The position numbers and the translations under genes were made by a program. Positions 48,537 to 56,943 of a stretch of 64,000 nucleotides of DNA are shown here, in pieces (positions within the stretch are counted from its first letter, which is position 1; each line of letters starts with the position of its first letter). Origin of the DNA: Variovorax sp. MHTC-1 (GTDB taxonomy: Bacteria > Pseudomonadota > Gammaproteobacteria > Burkholderiales > Burkholderiaceae_C); assembly GCF_003984645.1 (NCBI RefSeq), contig NZ_RWKI01000009.1, positions 174,951-238,950 on the forward strand, given 5' to 3'. A model generated the notes under the pieces. The model was not told the DNA's origin, ran no database searches, and saw only the letters and a program-made list of their open reading frames with translations.

Positions 48537-51452
48537 TTGTTCAACTTCCTTTCGCGCGAGCCGCTCCACGATCCGCTGGCGTCGCCGACGCCGACGGCCG
48601 AATGCGAGGTCAAAACCACCACCTGCTACATGTGCGCCTGCCGCTGCGGCATCCGCGTGCATCTGCGCGATGGGGAAGTGCGCTACATCGACGGCAACCC
48701 GAACCATCCGCTGAACCAGGGCGTGATCTGCGCCAAGGGCTCGTCGGGCATCATGAAGCAGGTCTCGCCGGCGCGGCTCACCCAGCCGCTCTTGCGCAAG
48801 GCCGGCAGCGAGCGCGGCGCCGGCGAGTTCGAGCCCATCAGCTGGGCGCGTGCCTTCGACATCCTGACCGAGCGCCTCGCGAAGATCCGCGCCACCGATC
48901 CGAAGAAGTTCGCGCTCTTCACCGGCCGCGACCAGATGCAGGCGCTCACCGGCTTGTTCGCGCGCCAGTTCGGCACGCCCAACTACGCGGCGCACGGCGG
49001 CTTCTGCTCGGTGAACATGGCCGCGGGAATGATCTACACCGTGGGCGGCAGCTTCTGGGAATTCGGCGGACCGGACCTCGATCGCGCCAAGCTGTTCGTG
49101 ATGATCGGCACCGCCGAGGACCATCACAGCAATCCGATGAAGATCGCCATCGGCAAATTCAAGCGCGCAGGCGGCCGCTTCATCTCGATCAACCCGGTGC
49201 GTACCGGCTACTCGGCCATCGCCGACGAATGGATTCCGATCAAGCCGGGCACCGATGGCGCACTCTTCATGGCGCTCCTGCACGAGCTCATCGCGAACGA
49301 CCTGGTGGACCATGCGTTTCTGAAGCGCTTCACCAACGCGCCGCAGCTCGTGGTGCTGGACGACTGCGATCGGCAAGGCCTGTTCGCCTTCGATCCCGTG
49401 CGCGGCGCGCCGGGCGACGGACGCAATCCGCACAACAAGCTGGTGTGGGACAGGAGCTCCGGCAGCGTGAAGCCCGCCTATCCCGAGGGCATCGCCGACG
49501 GCTGCGACCCGGCGCTCGAAGGCCACTACCAGCTCGCCGACGGCACGCGCGTCGCGCCTTCCTTCCAGCTGCTGCGCGAACGCGTCGCAAGCTGCACGCC
49601 AGAGTGGGCGTCGGCCATCACCGGCATCGATGCAGAGCGCATCCGCAAGCTCGCGCGCGAGATGGGCGAGACCGCGCTCCAGCAGGCCTTCGAGCTGCCC
49701 ATCCCGTGGACCGACGCCTGGGGCAAGAAGCATCCGACCACGCAGGCGCGGCCGGTGGCCTTCCATGCGATGCGCGGGCTCGCCGCGCATTCCAACGGCT
49801 TCCAGACCGTGCGCGCGCTGGCAGTGCTGATGAGCGTGCTGGGCACCATCGACGCGCCCGGCGGCTTCAGGCACAAGGCGCCGTACCCGCGCCACATCGT
49901 GCCGAACTACCGGGCCTTCAATGCGCCCGAGATGATCCAGCCGAACACGCCGCTCAACGCCGCGCCGCTGGGCTTCCCGGCCAACCCGGAAGAGCTGGCG
50001 ATCAACCCCGACGGCTCGCCGATCCGCATCGACCATGCCTTCTCGTGGGAGCATCCGCTCTCCGCGCACGGCCTCATGCACAACGTGATCACCAATGCGG
50101 TGAAGGGCGACCCCTACCGCATCGACACCTTGCTGATCTTCATGGCCAACATGGCCTGGAACTCCAGCATGAACACGATGGCGGTGCGCGAGATGCTCAA
50201 TCGCAAGGACGGGCAGGGCGAGTACATGATCCCCTTCCTCGTGGTGTGCGACGCCTTCCAGAGCGAGACCGTGGCCTTCGCCGACCTGGTGCTGCCCGAC
50301 ACCACCTACCTCGAGCGCCATGACGTGATGAGCATGCTCGACCGGCCGATCTCGGAATTCGACGGCCCGGTGGATTCGGTGCGCGTGCCGGTCGTGCCGC
50401 CCACCGGCCAGTGCAAGCCCTTCCAGGAGGTGCTGATCGAGCTCGCCTCGCGCATGAAGTTTCCGGCCTTCACCACGCCCGAGGGCGGGCGCAAGTTCAG
50501 CGGCTATCCCGACTTCATCGTCAACTTCCAGCCGCAGCCGGGCATCGGCTTCCTGATGGGCTGGCGCGGCAAGGACGGCACCGATCACCTGCGCGGCGAG
50601 CCCAATCCGAAGCAGTGGGAGGCCTACGCGGAGAACAACTGCGTATTCCAGTACCACATGCCGGAGACCATGCACTACATGCGCAACTGGAACCGCGAGT
50701 ACCTGGACTTCGCTAGGACCAAGGGCTGGCGCCAGCGGAACGACCCGGTGCAGCTCGCGCTGTATTCCGACACGCTGCAAAGCTTCCGCCTCGCGGCGCA
50801 GGGCAAGAGCGGCGGCCGCCAGCCGCCGGACGCGCTGCGCGAGCGCATCGAGACCTACTTCGATCCGCTGCCCTTCTGGTATCCGCCGCTCGAAGAAGCC
50901 GCGACCGACCTCGAGGCCTATCCGCTCAACGCGATCACGCAGCGGCCGATGGCGATGTACCACTCGTGGGATTCGCAGAACGCGTGGCTGCGCCAGATCC
51001 ACAGCCACAACTACCTGCATGTGAACCCGCTCACCGCCAAGGCCGCCGGTATCGCCGACGGCGGCTGGTGCTGGGTCGAGAGCCAGTGGGGCAGGGTGCG
51101 CTGCATGCTGCGCTACAGCGAAGCCGTGGAACCCGGCACCGTGTGGACCTGGAACGCGATCGGCAAGGCCGACGGCGCGTGGCAGCTCGCGCCCGGCGCC
51201 GACGAGGCGCGCAAGGGCTTCCTGCTCAACCACCTGATCTCGGAAGAGCTGCCCTTCGACGGCAAGACCATCAGCAACTCCGATCCGGTCACCGGTCAGG
51301 CCGGCTGGTACGACGTGCGCGTGCGTATCCGGCCCGCCGCGCCCGAGGAACCGGAAGAGACTTTCCCGCAGATCGCCAGCATGCCGGCCGCGCCGGGCGT
51401 GCTGGGCAAGGCGGCGAGCGTCTTGACCTACTTTGCGGGGCGCAGGAAATGA
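48537..51452 (+). CDS. soeA: Sulfite dehydrogenase molybdopterin subunit SoeA
   Basis: About 971 aa, bis-MGD molybdoenzyme. The N-terminal [4Fe-4S] site has Cys30, Cys33, Cys37 (CYMCACRCG) and Cys65 (VICAKGSSG), then FALFTGRDQMQALTGLFARQ, the Mo-domain GGFCSVNMAAGMIYTVGG, and HSWDSQNAWLRQIHSHNYLH near the C-terminus. There is no Tat signal, so the catalytic side faces the cytoplasm as in SoeABC of Allochromatium. The TTG at 48537 is preferred: AGGAG sits 8 bases upstream and this leaves room for a promoter. An ATG at 48483 adds 18 residues. It oxidises sulfite to sulfate, feeding quinone. Confidence 0.88.
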   Translation: MFNFLSREPLHDPLASPTPTAECEVKTTTCYMCACRCGIRVHLRDGEVRYIDGNPNHPLNQGVICAKGSSGIMKQVSPARLTQPLLRKAGSERGAGEFEPISWARAFDILTERLAKIRATDPKKFALFTGRDQMQALTGLFARQFGTPNYAAHGGFCSVNMAAGMIYTVGGSFWEFGGPDLDRAKLFVMIGTAEDHHSNPMKIAIGKFKRAGGRFISINPVRTGYSAIADEWIPIKPGTDGALFMALLHELIANDLVDHAFLKRFTNAPQLVVLDDCDRQGLFAFDPVRGAPGDGRNPHNKLVWDRSSGSVKPAYPEGIADGCDPALEGHYQLADGTRVAPSFQLLRERVASCTPEWASAITGIDAERIRKLAREMGETALQQAFELPIPWTDAWGKKHPTTQARPVAFHAMRGLAAHSNGFQTVRALAVLMSVLGTIDAPGGFRHKAPYPRHIVPNYRAFNAPEMIQPNTPLNAAPLGFPANPEELAINPDGSPIRIDHAFSWEHPLSAHGLMHNVITNAVKGDPYRIDTLLIFMANMAWNSSMNTMAVREMLNRKDGQGEYMIPFLVVCDAFQSETVAFADLVLPDTTYLERHDVMSMLDRPISEFDGPVDSVRVPVVPPTGQCKPFQEVLIELASRMKFPAFTTPEGGRKFSGYPDFIVNFQPQPGIGFLMGWRGKDGTDHLRGEPNPKQWEAYAENNCVFQYHMPETMHYMRNWNREYLDFARTKGWRQRNDPVQLALYSDTLQSFRLAAQGKSGGRQPPDALRERIETYFDPLPFWYPPLEEAATDLEAYPLNAITQRPMAMYHSWDSQNAWLRQIHSHNYLHVNPLTAKAAGIADGGWCWVESQWGRVRCMLRYSEAVEPGTVWTWNAIGKADGAWQLAPGADEARKGFLLNHLISEELPFDGKTISNSDPVTGQAGWYDVRVRIRPAAPEEPEETFPQIASMPAAPGVLGKAASVLTYFAGRRK

Positions 51453-52270
51453 TCCAGTGGCTCAAGGATTTGATGACTTCACTCCCTCTCCCTCGGGGAG
51501 AGGGCGGGGGTGAGGGCTGCGGCGGTGGAGCAGCCGCAATGGCGATCGAGGCCGGCATGCCCTCACCCCAACCCTCTCCCGCGCGCGGGAGAGGGAGCGA
51601 TACAGTACGCGCGGAGCAAGGCGAGACCCTCGCCAAGCAGCTCGCGCTGGTCATCGACCTCAACGTCTGCGTCGGCTGCCATGCCTGCGTGACCTCGTGC
51701 AAGCAATGGAACACCTCCGGCAGCGCCGGGCCGCTGGCGGACGAGAAGCCCTATGGCGCCGACCCCACCGGCACCTTCTTCAACCGCGTGCAGACCTACG
51801 AGGCCGGCGCCTTCCCCGCCACCGAGACCATCCACTTCCCGAAGAGCTGCCTGCACTGCGAAGACCCGCCCTGCGTGCCGGTGTGCCCGACCGGCGCCAG
51901 CTACAAGCGCAAGGAGGACGGGATCGTGCTGGTCGACTACGACAAGTGCATCGGCTGCAAGTACTGCGCCTGGGCCTGCCCCTACGGCGCGCGCGAGCTC
52001 GACGAGGAGCGCCAGGTCATGACCAAGTGCACGCTGTGCGTGGACCGCATCTACGACGAGAAGCTGCCCAAGGAAGATCGCAAGCCGGCCTGCGTGAAGG
52101 CCTGTCCCACCGGCGCGCGCCTGTTCGGCGACGTGAAGGACCCGGACTCCGAGGTCTCGAAGGCGATCCGCGAACGCGGCGGCTATGCGCTGATGCCCGA
52201 GTGGGAAACCAATCCCGCCAACCGGTACCTGCCGCGACGCATCACCGATGTGGCGGGAGGCGCGCCATGA
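51449..52270 (+). CDS. soeB: Sulfite dehydrogenase iron-sulfur subunit SoeB
   Basis: A 273-aa ferredoxin-type subunit with four [4Fe-4S] Cys sets: CVGCHACVTSC, CLHCEDPPCVPVCPTGA, CIGCKYCAWACPYGA and CTLCVDR...ACVKACPTGA. It passes electrons from SoeA to the membrane subunit. The ATG overlaps the soeA stop (ATGA). Between the first 10 residues (MIQWLKDLMT) and the ferredoxin core (AKQLALVIDLNVCVGC) lie about 45 residues encoded by an inserted palindromic repeat (SLPLPRGEGGGEG ... PSPQPSPARGRG). No good start codon follows the repeat, so the insert is probably translated. Confidence 0.9.
   Translation: MIQWLKDLMTSLPLPRGEGGGEGCGGGAAAMAIEAGMPSPQPSPARGRGSDTVRAEQGETLAKQLALVIDLNVCVGCHACVTSCKQWNTSGSAGPLADEKPYGADPTGTFFNRVQTYEAGAFPATETIHFPKSCLHCEDPPCVPVCPTGASYKRKEDGIVLVDYDKCIGCKYCAWACPYGARELDEERQVMTKCTLCVDRIYDEKLPKEDRKPACVKACPTGARLFGDVKDPDSEVSKAIRERGGYALMPEWETNPANRYLPRRITDVAGGAP
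51482..51597. repeat. Palindromic REP-like repeat lying inside soeB
   Basis: A 116-bp element whose halves are inverted copies: CTCCCTCTCCC-tcg-GGGAGAGGG with GTGAGGGC at the left, then GCCCTCACCCC and CCCTCTCCCgcgcgcGGGAGAGGGAG at the right. This is the widespread CCCTCTCCC/GGGAGAGGG intergenic repeat type that yields PSPQPSPARGRG when read as protein. Here it sits within a coding sequence without breaking the frame. Confidence 0.85.
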
Positions 52271-53190
52271 ACCCGGCCTTCTCGGTCGTCATCTTCACCA
52301 CCATCGCCGGTGCCGCGCAGGGCCTGGTCGTCACGCTGGCGCTGGCCATGCTGGCCGGCCTGCCGCTTGCGCCCGGCTTCGCGAGCATCGCGCTGATCGT
52401 GGCCGCGATCATGCTGCTCGTCGGCCTCGGCGCCTCCTTCGGCCACCTCGGCCGGCCCGAGCGCGCATGGCGCGCGGTGCTGATGTGGCGCACCTCCTGG
52501 CTTTCGCGCGAGGTGATCGTGCTGCCGGCCTTCATCGCCGTGGTGGCGCTGTGGTGGCTGGCGCTTCGAGCCGGCATCGACACGCTGCTCTTGCCCCTGG
52601 CGGCGATCGGGGTCGCGGCGCTGCTCTGGTACTGCACTGCGATGATCTACGCGTGCCTGCGCTTCATCCAGGAATGGGCGCAGCCGCTCACCGTCGTCAA
52701 CTTCACGCTGATCGGGCTCTCGTCGGGCCTGGTGCTCGCAAGCGCCCTGGCCGCGCTGTTGGGCGAAGAGCGCCTGCTGCAGGTCAGCGGACCCAGCGCG
52801 CTCGCGATCACGCTCGCGGCCTGGGCCACGCGCACGCTGGCGCTGCGCCGCAACGCGGCCCTGAAGCCGCGCTCGACCTTGCAATCGGCCACCGGCATCC
52901 AGGCACCGAATCTGGTGCAGAAGTCGATGGGCATGTCGGCCGGCTCCTTCAACACGCGCGAGTTCTTCCACGGCGCCAGCCGCGCGGCGCTGAAGCAGGT
53001 GAAGCTTGGCTTTGTCGTGCTGGCCTTCGCGCTGCCGTCGCTGCTGCTGGCGTGGGCTGTCGGCGCGCAATCGACCTTGGCTTTCGTGCTGGCCTTTGTC
53101 GTGCAGGTGCCCGGCCTCGTCGCCGAGCGCTGGTTCTTCTTCGCGCAGGCGCGGCATCCGCAGAACCTGTACTACCAGGTCGTGTCCTGA
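52267..53190 (+). CDS. soeC: Sulfite dehydrogenase membrane anchor SoeC (DmsC family)
   Basis: A 307-aa membrane protein with about eight helices and DmsC-type features: MNPAFSVVIFTTIAGAAQGL, FGHLGRPERAWRAVLMWRTSWLSREVI, MIYACLRFIQEW, FNTREFFHG and VAERWFFFAQARHPQNLYYQ. It anchors SoeAB to the inner membrane and delivers electrons to quinone. The start overlaps the soeB stop (ATGA), completing the coupled soeABC operon. Confidence 0.92.
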   Translation: MNPAFSVVIFTTIAGAAQGLVVTLALAMLAGLPLAPGFASIALIVAAIMLLVGLGASFGHLGRPERAWRAVLMWRTSWLSREVIVLPAFIAVVALWWLALRAGIDTLLLPLAAIGVAALLWYCTAMIYACLRFIQEWAQPLTVVNFTLIGLSSGLVLASALAALLGEERLLQVSGPSALAITLAAWATRTLALRRNAALKPRSTLQSATGIQAPNLVQKSMGMSAGSFNTREFFHGASRAALKQVKLGFVVLAFALPSLLLAWAVGAQSTLAFVLAFVVQVPGLVAERWFFFAQARHPQNLYYQVVS

Positions 53191-53191
53191 A

Positions 53192-53219
53192 CCTGCAGCC
53201 TGCAGCCTGCAGCCTGCAG
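53192..53219. repeat. Four tandem copies of a 7-bp unit
   Basis: CCTGCAG is repeated four times perfectly, starting 2 bp after the soeC stop. It is likely a slippage-prone microsatellite in the gap before the alcohol-dehydrogenase-like gene. Confidence 0.9.
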
Positions 53220-53268
53220 CCGGCGCTGAGCCTTCCTATACTGGCCGCCCCCAGATGGAGATACGCCC

Positions 53269-54411
53269 ATGCCCGCCGACACGCCCCGCACCACCTTGCA
53301 ACTCCGTTCCCTGATCAAGCGCAGCGGCGAGCTCGAGCTCTCGCTGGTCGAAGAGCCGGTTCCCGAGCCGAAGCCCGACGAAGTCGTGGTGCGGGTCGAA
53401 GCCGCGCCGCTGAATCCCTCGGACCTCGGCCTGCTCTTCGGCACCGCCGACATGGCCACGGCCAAGGCCTCGGGCACGCCCTCGCGGCCGGTGGTGACGG
53501 CCGGCGTTCCCGAGGCGGCGATGAAGAGCATGGCCGCGCGCCTGGACGCATCGATGCCCGTCGGCAACGAAGGCGCGGGCGTCGTGGTGGCGGCGGGTTC
53601 CTCGCCCGCCGCGCAGGCGCTCCTGGGCAAGACGGTCGCGATGATCGGCGGCGCGATGTACACGCAGTACCGCTCTATCCCCGTCGCCCAGTGCATGCTG
53701 CTGCCCGAGGGCACGACGCCGGCCGAGGGCGCATCGTCCTTCGTCAATCCGCTCACCGCGCTGGGCATGGTCGAAACCATGCGCCGCGAGGGCCACAAGG
53801 CGCTGGTGCACACGGCCGCGGCCTCCAACCTCGGCCAGATGCTCAACCGCATCTGCATCGAGGACGGCATCGGCCTGGTGAACATCGTGCGCAGGAAGGA
53901 GCAGGAAGAGATCCTGCGCGCCATCGGCGCCAGGCATGTGTGCAATGCGAGCGCGCCCACCTTCATGCAGGACCTGACCGATGCGCTGGTCGCCACCGGC
54001 GCGACGCTGGCCTTCGACGCCATCGGCGGCGGCAAGCTGGCCGGGCAGATCCTCGGCTGCATGGAGGCGGCCTTGAACAAGACCGCCACCGAATACAGCC
54101 GCTACGGCTCGACCACGCACAAGCAGGTCTACATCTACGGCGGCCTGGACCGCGGGCCCACCGAGTTCGTGCGCAACTTCGGCATGGCGTGGGGCATGGG
54201 CGGCTGGCTGCTCTTTCCGTTTATGCAGAAGATCGGCCCGGAGGGCGCGAAGAAGCTCAAGGAGCGGGTGGCGGCCGGGCTGAAGACCACCTTTGCGAGC
54301 CGCTACACCAAGGAGGTGTCGATGTCCGAGGCGCTACGGCTGGAGGAGATCGCGGTCTATGCGAAGCATGCGACCGGGGAGAAGTATTTGCTCAATCCGA
54401 GCAGGGGCTGA
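53269..54411 (+). CDS. MDR-family zinc-type alcohol dehydrogenase-like/quinone oxidoreductase
   Basis: A 380-aa medium-chain dehydrogenase. The N-terminal GroES-like domain has VVRVEAAPLNPSDLGLLFGT and VGNEGAGVVVAAGSS. The nucleotide domain has KALVHTAAASNLGQMLNRICIEDGI and a TLAFDAIGGGKLAGQIL motif. Catalytic zinc ligands typical of alcohol dehydrogenases are absent, so a quinone/enone reductase-like activity is more likely. It follows soeC by 78 bp and converges with flgN. No clear tie to sulfite oxidation was seen. Confidence 0.85.
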   Translation: MPADTPRTTLQLRSLIKRSGELELSLVEEPVPEPKPDEVVVRVEAAPLNPSDLGLLFGTADMATAKASGTPSRPVVTAGVPEAAMKSMAARLDASMPVGNEGAGVVVAAGSSPAAQALLGKTVAMIGGAMYTQYRSIPVAQCMLLPEGTTPAEGASSFVNPLTALGMVETMRREGHKALVHTAAASNLGQMLNRICIEDGIGLVNIVRRKEQEEILRAIGARHVCNASAPTFMQDLTDALVATGATLAFDAIGGGKLAGQILGCMEAALNKTATEYSRYGSTTHKQVYIYGGLDRGPTEFVRNFGMAWGMGGWLLFPFMQKIGPEGAKKLKERVAAGLKTTFASRYTKEVSMSEALRLEEIAVYAKHATGEKYLLNPSRG

Positions 54412-54426
54412 GGGGCCGGCTGCAGC

Positions 54427-54885
54427 CTACCCAAGCGCCAGCCGCGTCCCCGAAGCGCCCGCCGCCTTGCGAATCCCGTCCGGCCCGTAGAAGGGCTGCG
54501 CGCTCGCCTGCAGATAGTCGAGCGCGTTCTGGGTGAAATCGAGATGGCCGTAGACCATCGACCCGATCCGGCGGTTGCCGGCCTTGGCGCGGTCTGCAAG
54601 TTCCAGCAGCGCCGTCCAGGCCTCTTGCGATGCGTCGCCGGCGGCGGCTGCGGCTTCATCGGCGCCGGCGCGGCCGGGCTCGAAACCCAGTGCCACCTGC
54701 GCCGATTCGCGCGCCTGGTCGAGCGCGGCCATGCGGTCGAGCAGGGCGGCCTTCCGTTCGGTGAGCGCACCGAGGTCGGCGAAGAGTTTGTTCTTCATGG
54801 CCTGCGCCTCCAGGTCCAGCACCGCAAGGAATTCTTCGACGCAGGACTTCTCGGCCAGCAGATGGGGCAGCAGCATCACGTTCAC
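54427..54885 (-). CDS. flgN: Flagellar export chaperone FlgN
   Basis: A 152-aa helical protein: (GTG)NVMLLPHLLAEKSCVEEFLA, AQAMKNKLFADLGALTERKAALLDRM and RIGSMVYGHLDFTQNALDYL. This is the FlgN pattern of the chaperone for hook-filament junction proteins FlgK and FlgL. The GTG start overlaps the flgM stop (GTGA). Flagellar context is unambiguous. Confidence 0.88.
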   Translation of the reverse strand: MNVMLLPHLLAEKSCVEEFLAVLDLEAQAMKNKLFADLGALTERKAALLDRMAALDQARESAQVALGFEPGRAGADEAAAAAGDASQEAWTALLELADRAKAGNRRIGSMVYGHLDFTQNALDYLQASAQPFYGPDGIRKAAGASGTRLALG

Positions 54886-55178
54886 AGGTCTTTCTTGGCG
54901 CCGAGCAGGTCGCGCACGCTGGCCAGCAGGCCCTTGGCAATCCGCTCGGGATGAATCTCGTAGCGGCCGGCACGGATGTCCTCGCGGATCGAGGCGACGC
55001 GCGCGGCATCGAAGTCGGTGCTGGGCGAGCTCGGCAGCGAATGGACCTGGCCGGTGGAAAGCTGCACCGATTCCTTGGCGCCTTCGGCAGCATCGGCGCC
55101 GATGGCCGGCAGGGCCTTGCCGCCCTTGGCGGTGCGGGAGAGCGGGGTGGCCGAGGGGGCGGATGGATCGATTTTCAA
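54882..55178 (-). CDS. flgM: Anti-sigma-28 factor FlgM
   Basis: A 98-aa protein whose C-terminal half has the sigma-binding region DFDAARVASIREDIRAGRYE then IHPERIAKGLLASVRDLL. It inhibits FliA until the hook is finished and is then exported. The start is a TTG (TTGAAAATCGAT) with GAGGAAC upstream. Its own sigma-28 promoter lies 26 bp further upstream, giving the classic feedback loop. Confidence 0.93.
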   Translation of the reverse strand: MKIDPSAPSATPLSRTAKGGKALPAIGADAAEGAKESVQLSTGQVHSLPSSPSTDFDAARVASIREDIRAGRYEIHPERIAKGLLASVRDLLGAKKDL

Positions 55179-55203
55179 GATGGTTCCTCAGGGGCTGACC
55201 CGT

Positions 55204-55230
55204 TTATCGGCAGTTTAGGGCGGAACTTTA
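55204..55230 (-). promoter_or_regulatory. Sigma-28 (FliA) promoter of flgM
   Basis: On the minus strand TAAAGTTC-N11-GCCGATAA matches the FliA consensus TAAAGTTT-N11-GCCGATAA at all but one base with exact spacing. It lies between the flgA stop and the flgM start. Confidence 0.92.
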
Positions 55231-55237
55231 GGTTCGC

Positions 55238-55927
55238 CTATTGCGAAAGCAGGATCTGGCCGCCTTCATCCGCCACGCCGCTGACCAGGCGCCCGTCCCG
55301 CGTCTTGGCCTGCACCGTCGCGCCGGCCTCGGCGCGGGTCATGGCGCGGGCCTCGGTGCTGACGGTGAAGCCTGGCCCTTGCGCAACCACCTGCACCGTC
55401 TGGCCCTGCTGGATCACGACCACGCCGCGCAGCAGTTCGCGCCGCACCGGCGCGCCGGCGGCGATGCGGTTGACGGCGACGACGCCCTTGAGCTCGGCGG
55501 CATCGGTCACGACCGAGCGCGGCAGCGCGCCGAGATCGCCCGTGCGTTCGGCCAGGTCGCCGGCGCCCAAGGCCTGGCCGGCCTCGATGGCGCGCGCGGC
55601 CACGAAGTAGCGGCCTTCGATGGCGACGCGCGCCTGCACGTAGCGCATCCAGGGCCTGTCTCCGGCGCAGCGCAGGCCCACCGACACCCGGCCGGTGGGC
55701 GCCGCGCCCCGGGGCAGAAAAGCTTGCAGCGATTCGCAGGCAGGCAGCGTGGCCGGCATATTCACCTCGATGCGCGCCTTGCCCGCCAGGCCGGCGGTCT
55801 GCGCCTGTAGAAAACGTTCGACGACGGCGCGCGCGTCCGCCGGCGCGGCCGCGGCCGGCGCTGCGGCCAGCGCCGAGATCAGCGGCAGCAGGAGAAGACG
55901 GCGAAGGGCGCGGGGTGTTTCCATCAT
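55238..55927 (-). CDS. flgA: Flagellar P-ring assembly chaperone FlgA
   Basis: A 229-aa periplasmic protein. A signal peptide (MMETPRALRRLLLLPLISALAAAPAAAAP) leads to SAF-type beta-clip domains: RYFVAARAIEAGQALGAGDLAERTGDLGALPRSVVTDAAELKGVVAVNRIAAGAPVRRELLR and VVIQQGQTVQVVAQGPGFTVSTEARAM. It helps FlgI polymerise into the P ring. Two adjacent ATGs (55927 and 55924) could serve. It is divergent from flgB. Confidence 0.92.
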   Translation of the reverse strand: MMETPRALRRLLLLPLISALAAAPAAAAPADARAVVERFLQAQTAGLAGKARIEVNMPATLPACESLQAFLPRGAAPTGRVSVGLRCAGDRPWMRYVQARVAIEGRYFVAARAIEAGQALGAGDLAERTGDLGALPRSVVTDAAELKGVVAVNRIAAGAPVRRELLRGVVVIQQGQTVQVVAQGPGFTVSTEARAMTRAEAGATVQAKTRDGRLVSGVADEGGQILLSQ

Positions 55928-56089
55928 CGGTGCGGCGATTCTAGGAATGCATGGCGCTGCCTGAAGGTGCGAAGTGCACCCCAAATCCCCCTTTGTTCGG
56001 CCCATTGCAAACACGACCCGTGCATAGACTCGCTTTCCATCAGTCGCCATGCCCGCTCGGGACGCGACACCTCCAAACGATGGAACCAC

Positions 56090-56494
56090 ATGATCGACAA
56101 GCTGGATGCGGCGCTTCGCTTCAACCGCGAAGCACTCAATCTCCGGGCGCAGCGCCAGGAAGTGCTGGCGGCCAACATCGCCCATGCCGACACGCCCAAC
56201 TACAAGGCGCGTGACTTCGATTTCGCAAGCCGCCTCTCGCAGGCCGTGGAGCAGGGCCGCGCCGCGCAGTCGGTGACGCTTTCCACCACCTCCGCGCGCC
56301 ACCTGCAGGCGGAAGGTTCGGGCGTGCCCGATGCCGACTTGCTGTATCGCGTGCCCAGCCAGTCCAGCATCGACGGCAACACCGTCGAGATGGATGCCGA
56401 GCGCATCAACTTCGCCGACAACGCGCTGCGCTACGAGGCCAATCTCACGGTGCTCAGCGCCAAGATCAAGTCGCTGCTGTCGGCAGTGCAGTAG
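56090..56494 (+). CDS. flgB: Flagellar proximal rod protein FlgB
   Basis: A 134-aa rod protein with the N-terminal flagellar rod motif [20 protein letters not shown] then [11 protein letters not shown], and the C-terminal [24 protein letters not shown]. It starts the flgB-flgJ transcription unit, divergent from flgA; the 162-bp gap contains GGTGC-N5-GCACC near 55965 but no certain promoter. The frame is open upstream, but conservation begins at [10 protein letters not shown]. Confidence 0.94.
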   Translation: MIDKLDAALRFNREALNLRAQRQEVLAANIAHADTPNYKARDFDFASRLSQAVEQGRAAQSVTLSTTSARHLQAEGSGVPDADLLYRVPSQSSIDGNTVEMDAERINFADNALRYEANLTVLSAKIKSLLSAVQ

Positions 56495-56502
56495 GAACCA
56501 CC

Positions 56503-56919
56503 ATGCCCTTGCCTAGCGCTTCCATGAATATCTTCAACGTGGCCGGCTCCGCCATGGCTGCGCAGTCGCAGCGCATGAACGCGACCGCCAGCAACCTGGC
56601 CAATGCCGAGAGCGTGGCCGGTCCGGACGGCCAGCCCTACCGCGCCAAGCAGGTCGTCTTCGAAGTCGCAGCCTCGGGGCAGCAGGACATCGGCGGCGTC
56701 AAGGTCGCGGGCGTGGTGGAAGACCAGTCGCCGCTGAAGATGGTCTACGACCCGAAGAACCCCCATGCCGACGCCGCGGGCTACGTGACCATGCCCAACG
56801 TCAACGTGGTCGAGGAAATGACCAACATGATTTCCGCTTCGCGCAGCTACCAGGCCAACGTCGAGGTGCTCAACACCGCCAAGACGCTGATGGTCAAGAC
56901 GCTGACGATCGGCCAGTAA
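56503..56919 (+). CDS. flgC: Flagellar proximal rod protein FlgC
   Basis: A 138-aa protein with the rod motif [20 protein letters not shown] then [20 protein letters not shown] and the C-terminal [32 protein letters not shown]. The start at 56503 has TAGGA six bases upstream; an internal ATG at 56524 would give the more typical [11 protein letters not shown] start. It follows flgB by 8 bp. Confidence 0.95.
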   Translation: MPLPSASMNIFNVAGSAMAAQSQRMNATASNLANAESVAGPDGQPYRAKQVVFEVAASGQQDIGGVKVAGVVEDQSPLKMVYDPKNPHADAAGYVTMPNVNVVEEMTNMISASRSYQANVEVLNTAKTLMVKTLTIGQ

Positions 56920-56943
56920 ATCCCAATCACAAGAAGCGAACCC

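Noticed and set aside
48522..51233. 900-codon open frame antisense to soeA
   Set aside because: Same shadow effect; no start region, ribosome site or motif.
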